From Lewinellaceae bacterium (GTDB taxonomy: Bacteria; Bacteroidota; Bacteroidia; Chitinophagales; Saprospiraceae): 18,733 nucleotides of DNA. Positions 13,622 to 18,733 of this stretch are shown here, one piece after another. Every line of letters starts with the position of its first letter. Positions within the stretch are counted from its first letter, which is position 1. The notes beneath the pieces are model-generated. The model was given only the letters and a program-made list of their open reading frames with translations, did no database searches and was not told the origin of the DNA. The stretch covers positions 1 to 18,733 of the forward strand of contig JACJYA010000031.1 of NCBI GenBank assembly GCA_020636315.1. The letters are read 5' to 3'. A program made the translations under genes and the position numbers.

Positions 13622-13662
13622 AATAACTTTAAAAGGCCTGAAAGAAATTAAACTAACTATTT

Positions 13663-13743
13663 CACCACGTAGAAACAAACCTGTAGGACGCAACAGCCAC
13701 GGCCTATGTGCCCTACTGTGAAAACCCTATGTGGCCTTATGTG
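13663..13743. repeat. CTATGTG-word repeat between MutS-like gene and argB
   Basis: CCTATGTG occurs at 13703-13710 and 13726-13733, with variants CCTACTGTG (13712-13720) and CTTATGTG (13736-13743). The inverse complement of the word, CACCACGTAG, stands on the left at 13663-13672. This gives the same left-word, right-complement layout as the other gaps. The last word ends 7 bases before the argB ATG. Confidence 0.55.
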
Positions 13744-13750
13744 ATTAAAG

Positions 13751-14542
13751 ATGAAAGAGTCCCTACACCTGTTCAAGATCGGCGGCGCCGTGCTGGAAGA
13801 TCCCGGCGAGTTGGAAGAAACCCTGGCCTTCTTCAGCAACCTGCCCGGCAGAAAGCTGCTCGTCCACGGCGGCGGGCGGCGCGCCACCCAGTTGTGCCAT
13901 CAGATGGACATCACGCCCAAAATCCACGAAGGGCGGCGGATAACGGATGCCGACACGCTGGAAGTGGTGGTCATGGTTTACGCCGGGCTGGAGAACAAAA
14001 AAGTGGTGAGCATACTGCAGGCCCTGGGCTGTAACGCCATTGGCCTGAGCGGGGCCGACGGCAACACCATCCTGGCGGATAAGCGGCCTGTCCGGGACAT
14101 CGACTACGGCTTTGTGGGCGATATCAAAACGGTAAATACCCAGACGCTGGCTTCCCTGTTGGAGGCCGGCCTGACACCTGCCTTCTGCGCCATCACCCAC
14201 GACGGCAACGGGCAACTGCTCAACACCAATGCCGACACCATCGCCGCCGAGCTGGCCATCGCCCTGGCCGGGCAATACCAGGTGAACCTGTACTACTGTT
14301 TCGAAAAGCCGGGCGTAATGGAGGATGTCAACGACCCGGATTCCGTGATCCGGTACCTGGACCCCGAGCTGTATGTCGCCTACCGGGAACAGGGCGTCAT
14401 CGCCGAGGGTATGCTGCCCAAGCTCGACAATGCCTTCCGGGCGCTGAAAGCAGGAGTGGCCTCGGTGGAGATCGGCGACCGAAAAGCGCTGGCGTTGGGG
14501 AAGGCCACGCAACTGGTTTGGACGACGGAGTTCCCGGAGTAA
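13751..14542 (+). CDS. argB: N-acyl-glutamate kinase
   Basis: 263 aa, amino-acid-kinase fold. It phosphorylates the gamma-carboxylate of N-acylglutamate with ATP. The start LFKIGGAVLED (7-17) holds the phosphate-binding Lys9; VHGGGRRATQL (38-48) is the glycine loop; the ITHDGNGQLLNTNADTIAAELA region binds the acyl-glutamate and nucleotide; and GMLPKLDNAFRAL carries the second lysine. The usual HGGG is followed by RRA rather than PQI, as in Bacteroidota. It lacks the N-terminal extension linked to arginine feedback in some kinases, so allosteric control is not predicted. The ATG at 13751 begins just before the first strand. It is followed by a hairpin with a T tract. Confidence 0.95.
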   Translation: MKESLHLFKIGGAVLEDPGELEETLAFFSNLPGRKLLVHGGGRRATQLCHQMDITPKIHEGRRITDADTLEVVVMVYAGLENKKVVSILQALGCNAIGLSGADGNTILADKRPVRDIDYGFVGDIKTVNTQTLASLLEAGLTPAFCAITHDGNGQLLNTNADTIAAELAIALAGQYQVNLYYCFEKPGVMEDVNDPDSVIRYLDPELYVAYREQGVIAEGMLPKLDNAFRALKAGVASVEIGDRKALALGKATQLVWTTEFPE

Positions 14543-14565
14543 GAGATAGAACGCAGATTTTCTAA

Positions 14566-14788
14566 CCTGCCGGGTAGGCTGTTCAAAATGAACAGTTTAT
14601 TTAAAAAAAACTTCCCCCTGTTTTTGAACGTTTCAACCTGCGGGATTTCGCGTAAGTTTCTGCGTTGCTGAACCCCGCAGCTTTTATCGGAGGTGCGGAA
14701 TGATGGGGACTCCGATGCTGTTGAGAAAATCCATCTTCGACAAACGCTGCCGGGTTCAGCATAGCGCAGCCCCCGCTAAACCCGGCAG
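14566..14788. repeat. CCTGCCGGGTT-word repeats in the argB-argE gap
   Basis: Variants of one word recur: CCTGCCGGGT (14566-14575), CCTGCGGGAT (14637-14646), CTGCCGGGTT (14747-14756), and the inverse complement at 14779-14788. The last two form a 14-bp stem with one mismatch (14747-14760 with 14775-14788). CTGCGGG (14638-14644) also pairs with CCCGCAG (14674-14680). No gene is seen in this 293-base gap. Confidence 0.6.
14579..14602 (+). terminator. Possible weak terminator after argB
   Basis: CTGTTCA (14579-14585), loop AAA, TGAACAG (14589-14595), then TTTATTT. The stem is short and AT-rich, so it may give partial termination between argB and the deacylase gene. Confidence 0.45.
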
Positions 14789-14835
14789 GGAGGTTAGCGT
14801 TCCATTGTTTAGCATTTTAAACGAGAGCGAAGAAG

Positions 14836-15906
14836 ATGACAGAAATCACAAAACAGGCTATCGCACTGCTCCGCCAACTCATCGCCACCCCCTCCTTCTC
14901 CCGGGAAGAAGAAGGAACGGCGGTGCTGATCGAAGGTTTTTTTAAAGAACACAACATCCCCACCCACCGTAAGGGCAACAACATCTGGGCATTCTCCAGA
15001 TACCAGGATGAGAAAAAGCCTTACCTACTGCTGAATTCTCACCACGATACGGTGAAACCGGCCAAGGGATGGCAGCGGGACCCCTTCACCCCCACTCTGG
15101 AAAGCGACACCCTTTACGGCCTGGGCAGCAACGATGCCGGCGGCCCGCTGGTTTCCCTGATCGCCACCTTTCTGTATTATTATAAGACAGAAGGCCTCCC
15201 CTTCAACCTGGTATTGGCCGCCACCGCCGAGGAAGAAATCTCCGGCGCCAATGGCATTGCCTCCATACTGGAAGAGCTTCCGGAAATTGCGGTGGGCATC
15301 ATCGGCGAGCCCACGCAGATGCGGATGGCCATTGCCGAGCGCGGCCTGATGGTCATCGATGCGGTGGCCAGGGGCAAGGCCGGCCACGCCGCCCGCGATG
15401 AAGGGGTAAACGCCATCTACCTGGCCATGCAGGACATCGGGTGGATCAAGGGCCATGTTTTCGAAAAAGTGTCCCCTGCCCTGGGGCCGGTGAAGGCCAC
15501 GGTAACGCAGATAGAGGCCGGCTCCCAGCACAACGTCGTTCCCGACGCCTGCCGATACGTCATCGACGTGCGCACCCAGGAGTGTTACACCAACCGCGAA
15601 GTGTTCGAAATATTGCAGGAAAACACTGTGGCTGATCTGACAGCCCGTTCCTTCCGGCTCAGCCCCAGCGGCATCCCTCTGGATCATCCGCTGGTAAAGG
15701 CAGGAGTATCGCTGGGCATGGAAACCTACGGCTCCCCCACCCTGTCCGACCAGGCGCTCTGCTCCTTCCCCACCGTTAAGATCGGGCCCGGGGACTCGGC
15801 CCGCTCCCACACGGCGGACGAGTTCATCCGGCTCAGTGAGATCCAAGCAGGAATAAAAAAGTATATTGAGCTTTTGGAGAGGTTTCGGGATTCGTTGACT
15901 CGTTAA
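14836..15906 (+). CDS. argE: M20 family deacylase, probable N-acyl-citrulline/ornithine deacylase
   Basis: 356 aa, two-zinc M20 peptidase family (ArgE/DapE). Metal and catalytic residues are all visible: His69 and Asp71 in NSHHDTV, Asp100 in GLGSNDAGG, catalytic Glu132 and metal Glu133 in ATAEEEISG, Glu158 in IGEPT, and the late His in DSARSHTADEF. The small dimerisation domain lies roughly between 170 and 280. In pathways with an ArgF' enzyme the deacylase acts on N-acyl-citrulline rather than on N-acetyl-ornithine, giving citrulline for ArgG; this role is inferred from context. The last seven codons and the stop lie within an 8-nt word repeat, so the C-terminus may have been altered by it. 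It sits directly before argH. Confidence 0.88.
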   Translation: MTEITKQAIALLRQLIATPSFSREEEGTAVLIEGFFKEHNIPTHRKGNNIWAFSRYQDEKKPYLLLNSHHDTVKPAKGWQRDPFTPTLESDTLYGLGSNDAGGPLVSLIATFLYYYKTEGLPFNLVLAATAEEEISGANGIASILEELPEIAVGIIGEPTQMRMAIAERGLMVIDAVARGKAGHAARDEGVNAIYLAMQDIGWIKGHVFEKVSPALGPVKATVTQIEAGSQHNVVPDACRYVIDVRTQECYTNREVFEILQENTVADLTARSFRLSPSGIPLDHPLVKAGVSLGMETYGSPTLSDQALCSFPTVKIGPGDSARSHTADEFIRLSEIQAGIKKYIELLERFRDSLTR

Positions 15907-15920
15907 TTCGTGGATTCGTT
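15889..15920. repeat. Four-unit octamer repeat over the argE stop codon
   Basis: Exactly four 8-nt units, GATTCGTT, GACTCGTT, AATTCGTG, GATTCGTT, without gaps. The first two and part of the third are inside the argE frame and supply its last codons and TAA (15904-15906). The period of 8 is the same as in the hairpin repeats at 2652 and 10485, with a different word. Confidence 0.75.
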
Positions 15921-15967
15921 CCCCTTCCGGCCTATCCGGGCATGATTCACGCCTTCACTCCTTTTTA

Positions 15968-15994
15968 CCCGTCTGAAGCTTTAGCGAAGGCGGG
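15968..15994. repeat. Short palindromic repeat before argH
   Basis: CCCGTC (15968-15973) pairs with GGCGGG (15989-15994, one G-U pair) around a loop with AAGCTT and TTAGCGAAG. Palindromes of the type CCCGCCTGAAGCTTTAGCG..GGCGGG are, from memory, scattered between genes in many environmental genomes. It lies 25 bases before the argH ATG. Confidence 0.4.
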
Positions 15995-16019
15995 CATTCA
16001 TTCACCCATTAATTTTCTC

Positions 16020-17354
16020 ATGAAACTCTGGCAAAAAAGCTACACCGTTGACCAGCAGATCGAAGCCTTCACCGTCGGGCAGGACCGGGAGCTGGACCGC
16101 TATTTGGCGCCCTATGACATCCTGGGGTCGCTGGCCCATATCCGGATGCTGGAAAAGATAGGGCTCCTGAACGCCGAAGAGCAGGGAAAGCTCTCTTCCA
16201 AACTTAAGGAATTGTATCAGAAAGCCAATAGTGGGAACCTGGAGATCGAACAGGGGGTCGAGGACATACACTCCCAGATAGAATTGCTGCTGACCCGTGA
16301 GCTGGGCGATGCCGGCAAGAAGATCCACGCCGGCCGTTCGCGCAACGACCAGGTCCTGGTGGGCCTGCGCCTGTACTTTCGGGCGGAGCTGCAGGAGATC
16401 GCAGCGCTCACCGAACGCTTATTTATCACCCTCATTCAATTGGCCGGGAAGCACCGCCACGTTTTGCTTCCGGGGTACACCCACTTTCAGGCAGCCATGC
16501 CTTCCAGTTTCGGCCTGTGGTTCAGCGCCTTTGCCGAGTCGCTGGTGGATGACCTCAGGTTGCTGCAGAGTGTCTATCACAACATCAACCAGAACCCGCT
16601 GGGCTCGGCGGCCGGCTATGGCACCTCCTTCCCGCTGGACCGCACGATGACCACCCGCCTGCTGGGCTTCAGGGATCTGAATTACAACGTCGTCCACGCC
16701 CAGATGGGCCGCGGCAAGTCGGAGCTTTTTCTGAGCTACGCCCTGGCCGCCCTGGCTCACACGCTCGGCAAACTGGCCGCCGACGTGGTGCTCTACGTCA
16801 GCCAGAACTTCTCCTTTCTGTCCTTCCCCGACGAACTGACAACCGGTTCCAGCATCATGCCGCACAAAAAAAACCCCGACGTGTTCGAGCTGATCCGCGC
16901 CCGCTGTAACCTCCTGCAATCCCTACCCGTACAGGTGAGCCAGCTCACCACCAGCCTGCCCTCCGGCTACCACCGGGATTTTCAGCTGCTGAAGGAGAGC
17001 ATTTTTCCCGCCATTCAACACCTCAAGGACTGCCTGGGTATTCTTACCTATGCTCTGCCTCAGGCCAAGGTCAACTCATCCATTTTAGAGGACGAGCGCT
17101 ACCAGTACCTCTTCAGCGTGGAGGTGGTCAACGAACTGGTTCTTAAGGGGATTCCTTTCCGGGAAGCCTACCAAAAGGTGGGCAAACAGATCGAGGAGGG
17201 GCAGTTTGAACCGCCACAGGAACTGCGCCACTCGCACGAGGGCAGCCTGGGCAATTTGTGTTTGGAGGAAATCGAGCGGAAGATGGAGGAGGTATTGAAG
17301 GGGTTTCCGTTTGAGGAAGTAGAAAAGGCGGTGGAAGAGTTGCTGGAGGGATAA
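16020..17354 (+). CDS. argH: Argininosuccinate lyase
   Basis: 444 aa, normal length. It splits argininosuccinate into arginine and fumarate, the last step of the pathway. Features: GRSRNDQV (105-112), THFQAAMP (154-161) with the catalytic-site His, and the fumarase/aspartase superfamily signature GSSIMPHKKNP (276-286), whose loop holds the catalytic serine. The start MKLWQK, followed by TVGQDRELDRYLAPYDILGSLAHI, matches the family N-terminus; the upstream ATG at 15942 in the same frame is rejected because the extra 26 residues run through a palindromic repeat. It is the last gene of the cluster; a repeat-filled convergent gap follows. Confidence 0.96.
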   Translation: MKLWQKSYTVDQQIEAFTVGQDRELDRYLAPYDILGSLAHIRMLEKIGLLNAEEQGKLSSKLKELYQKANSGNLEIEQGVEDIHSQIELLLTRELGDAGKKIHAGRSRNDQVLVGLRLYFRAELQEIAALTERLFITLIQLAGKHRHVLLPGYTHFQAAMPSSFGLWFSAFAESLVDDLRLLQSVYHNINQNPLGSAAGYGTSFPLDRTMTTRLLGFRDLNYNVVHAQMGRGKSELFLSYALAALAHTLGKLAADVVLYVSQNFSFLSFPDELTTGSSIMPHKKNPDVFELIRARCNLLQSLPVQVSQLTTSLPSGYHRDFQLLKESIFPAIQHLKDCLGILTYALPQAKVNSSILEDERYQYLFSVEVVNELVLKGIPFREAYQKVGKQIEEGQFEPPQELRHSHEGSLGNLCLEEIERKMEEVLKGFPFEEVEKAVEELLEG

Positions 17355-17402
17355 GGACAGAGAGCAGTGTATTTTATCCGGTTGCAGGGACTGTTTGAAA
17401 GG

Positions 17403-17456
17403 TTCTGGGGTTTCTGGGTTTCTGGTTTCTGGGTTTCTGGGGTTTCTGGTTTCTGG
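17403..17456. repeat. Degenerate TTTCTGG tandem repeat, seven units
   Basis: Units of 7-9 nt, all (T)TTCTGG with zero to two extra G: 17403-17410, 17411-17418, 17419-17425, 17426-17433, 17434-17442, 17443-17449, 17450-17456. The last units run into AACCAG (17457-17462), which pairs with CTGGTT (17446-17451). Variation in G number suggests slippage. Confidence 0.85.
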
Positions 17457-17486
17457 AACCAGCGGGTTTGCGTGACGCAGACACAG
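17446..17486. repeat. Dispersed repeat, copy 2: CTGGTT hairpin plus CCAGCGGGTT motif
   Basis: CTGGTT/AACCAG hairpin (17446-17451, 17457-17462). From 17453 the sequence matches 1625-1659 with shared CCAGCGGGTT, ACGC and GACACA in order, about 29 of 35 positions. Confidence 0.65.
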
Positions 17487-17655
17487 TTAACTCAACTATC
17501 CCCGGTTGAACAGGCGAATTGCCCCCGCGTCGGCACGTTCGGTGAACGAAGCCCGCTGAGTAGCTTCTTTCGGTGGTTATCACATTGCGATTGTGCCGAA
17601 GCTTGCCTGAGCGCAGGAGTGTGGCAAAGGCCTCGGCGCCCGCAGAAAAAGTGAA

Positions 17656-17731
17656 CAAGCATTTCCTGCCTTTGCCCCCGGTGCGCCGCCGCCACAGCAG
17701 CGTTGGCGCGAACGAAGGCTGGAAATGCTTG
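17656..17731 (-). terminator. Long stem-loop, probable terminator of the azurin gene
   Basis: CAAGCATTTCCTGCC (17656-17670) pairs with 17717-17731 at 14 of 15 positions, and GCGCC (17683-17687) with GGCGC (17705-17709) inside. On the minus strand the stem is followed by TTCACTTTTTC, a T-rich tract, and it stands 20 bases after the azurin stop. Its size and the CTGCCTTTGCCCC string resemble the structure at 1404-1508. Confidence 0.6.
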
Positions 17732-17751
17732 GCTGCGACTTAGAGCTTGAA

Positions 17752-18306
17752 TTAATTCACAATAAAATCTCCCTGCATATTCACGTAGTGGGCCGGGAAG
17801 GAGCACATAAATTTATAACTCCCTTTGGCCGGTGCATCGAACTCGATGGAGGTGGATTCACCGCCGCCGACCATTTTGGTATGCACGATAAAGCCCTCTC
17901 CGCTTTCCGGGATGTAGTCGTTGTCCTTGAACCTGGCTGCTTCGGCAGCAAACGATGCGGGTTCTACACCGGGCTGAAGCAACACAAAATTGTGGCCCAT
18001 CGCTTCTTTCGGCATTTTGCCGACATGGGTAAGGGTCAACTTGATCTTCTGGCCCTCCTTGACCTCGATCCTGTTGAGATTGTACTTCATCATATCATCG
18101 CCGGTGAGATGGATGGTAACGGTGGAACCATCCGCCGATACTTCTATCGGTTCCGGTTCTTCGGCGATCATGGATTTCGGAGGCTCCTTCGCCTCTGTGG
18201 AGGAACTGCCGGAGGTGTCGCTGCCGCCGCCACAGGAAGGCAACAGTATGCCGAAAGAAAAAAACAGGGCTATTGCGCCCGCGATTGAAATGGCATGATT
18301 CTTCAT
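17752..18306 (-). CDS. Azurin-type blue copper lipoprotein
   Basis: 184 aa. The first 24 residues are a lipoprotein signal ending in LLPSC, with Cys25 as lipidation site, then a Gly/Ser/Thr and Pro/Glu-rich linker to about 55. The cupredoxin domain (about 55-184) has all type-1 copper ligands of azurin: His105 in MGHNFVLL, and Cys168, His173 and Met177 in CSFPAHYVNM (C-x4-H-x3-M); Gly104 matches the azurin axial carbonyl. It should carry single electrons at the periplasmic face of a membrane, for example between a bc1-like complex and an oxidase or other copper enzyme; the partner is not in the window. The start at 18306 gives a clean signal peptide. It is divergent from the PHP gene, with a TAATTTTG box upstream. 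Confidence 0.93.
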   Translation of the reverse strand: MKNHAISIAGAIALFFSFGILLPSCGGGSDTSGSSSTEAKEPPKSMIAEEPEPIEVSADGSTVTIHLTGDDMMKYNLNRIEVKEGQKIKLTLTHVGKMPKEAMGHNFVLLQPGVEPASFAAEAARFKDNDYIPESGEGFIVHTKMVGGGESTSIEFDAPAKGSYKFMCSFPAHYVNMQGDFIVN

Positions 18307-18401
18307 GATGTTTACGGTTTTTGTAGATGCGCCAAGTTAGGGGATTATTCTCTTTTCACCTAAAGCGATGAAGCTGTTGCCTAAAAAATTGACCAGCTTT
18401 T

Positions 18402-18409
18402 CAAAATTA
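18402..18409 (-). promoter_or_regulatory. Candidate -7 box for the azurin gene
   Basis: The minus strand reads TAATTTTG, an exact TAnnTTTG match, about 95 bases before the azurin ATG. No clear -33 TTTG at the expected spacing. Confidence 0.45.
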
Positions 18410-18441
18410 CAGAGGGAAATGAATTTGTTTATCTTCATACC

Positions 18442-18733
18442 ATGAAAAGGAAAAAACCAATCATTCTCTGTTGTGCTTTGTGCCTGATGTTTCTCTCCTG
18501 TACTCCCGGCCGTAAAGGCCAGCAGGCAAAAGTAATTTCGACATGGTATAAGGGCAACACCCACTGCCACACCGTGCTGTGCGGCCATGCCGACTCTGCC
18601 CCGGAAGCTGTAGCCCGCTGGTACCACAGCCGCGGTTACAACTTTCTGATACTGAGCGAGCACAACCAGTTCATTGATCCGGACAAAGTGGCCCTCCCGG
18701 CGGGTAAGCGGCCCGATTTCATCCTCATCCCCG
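18442..18733 (+). CDS. PHP-domain lipoprotein (3' end outside window)
   Basis: 97 codons are visible and the frame is open at the window end. MKRKKPIILCCALCLMFLSC is a lipoprotein signal with Cys20 as the lipid site. Then KGNTHCHT (38-44) gives the His-x-His metal motif of the PHP (polymerase and histidinol phosphatase) family, and ILSEHN (70-75) the second conserved motif. A PHP domain on a lipoprotein suggests a periplasmic or surface metal-dependent phosphoesterase; the substrate is unknown. The ATG at 18442 is supported by the signal peptide. It is divergent from the azurin gene with 135 bases between. Confidence 0.85.
   Translation, partial: MKRKKPIILCCALCLMFLSCTPGRKGQQAKVISTWYKGNTHCHTVLCGHADSAPEAVARWYHSRGYNFLILSEHNQFIDPDKVALPAGKRPDFILIP

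Larger units (their letters stand above)
17355..17751. other. 397-bp convergent intergenic region made of repeats
   Basis: Between argH (+) and the azurin gene (-). No credible gene. It contains the TTTCTGG tandem (17403-17456), the dispersed motif copy 2 (17446-17486) and a 76-nt stem-loop (17656-17731). The middle part (about 17490-17650) shows no clear feature except CGCTGAGTAGCTTC (17555-17568), close to CGCTGAGCAGCTTC at 1850-1863. Confidence 0.7.

Noticed and set aside
15942..16019. Earlier argH start (26 extra residues)
   Set aside because: Family N-terminus begins at MKLWQK (16020) and the extension translates a palindromic repeat.
17492..17806. Frames in the argH-azurin gap, including a 104-codon minus frame and 17367-17654 plus
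   Set aside because: They run through the TTTCTGG tandem and hairpins; the composition is irregular and no motif is seen.
17725..18288. A 187-codon plus frame opposite the azurin gene
   Set aside because: The minus strand has the lipobox and all four copper ligands in order, so the plus frame is a shadow.

Overview
The window looks like a chromosomal segment of a Bacteroidota bacterium, most likely from the Saprospiria/Lewinella side of the phylum. The evidence is a C-terminal type IX secretion (T9SS) sorting domain, promoters of the TAnnTTTG type, and an arginine pathway that uses the ArgF' family of N-acyl-ornithine carbamoyltransferases. The placement below phylum level is inference.

Left part (1-7195). 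It opens inside a T9SS-exported FG-GAP protein (1-1395, +). A 614-bp repeat-rich gap follows, with a 463-bp segment bounded by inverted repeats. Next come a TetR regulator and a PaaE-like ferredoxin-NAD(P)H reductase (both -), with a 22-bp palindrome on the reductase promoter that is a good candidate TetR operator. Ribosomal protein bS20 (-) has a clear hairpin terminator. Then come a signal-peptide barrel-like protein (+), a 56-aa single-helix membrane protein (-), a two-AT-hook DNA-binding protein (+) and a DUF202 membrane protein (-).

Centre (7633-17354, +). A nine-gene arginine cluster: GNAT acyltransferase, argG, argC, argD, argF', a MutS-type ATPase, argB, argE-like M20 deacylase and argH. 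Together these can make arginine from glutamate by the acyl-citrulline route: acylation of glutamate (GNAT, inferred), ArgB, ArgC, ArgD, carbamoylation of the N-acyl-ornithine by ArgF', deacylation by the M20 enzyme, then ArgG and ArgH. ArgF' has Ala at residue 90, the position that separates acetyl- from succinyl-ornithine enzymes. The MutS-like gene is the only non-pathway member. A leader of about 250 nt with several hairpins and ArgR-like half sites precedes the cluster.

Right part (17355-18733). A repeat-filled gap is followed by an azurin-type cupredoxin lipoprotein (-) and, divergently, the start of a PHP-domain lipoprotein (+, cut by the window end).

The most unusual theme is between the genes. 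Many intergenic spaces are built from degenerate 7-9 nt words repeated in tandem and then again in inverse complement. One such hairpin element occurs twice (2614-2720 and 10485-10560) with left arms identical at 24 of 25 positions. Other word families appear at 13663-13743, 14566-14788, 15889-15920 and 17403-17456. No tRNA, rRNA, CRISPR array or transposase gene was seen.
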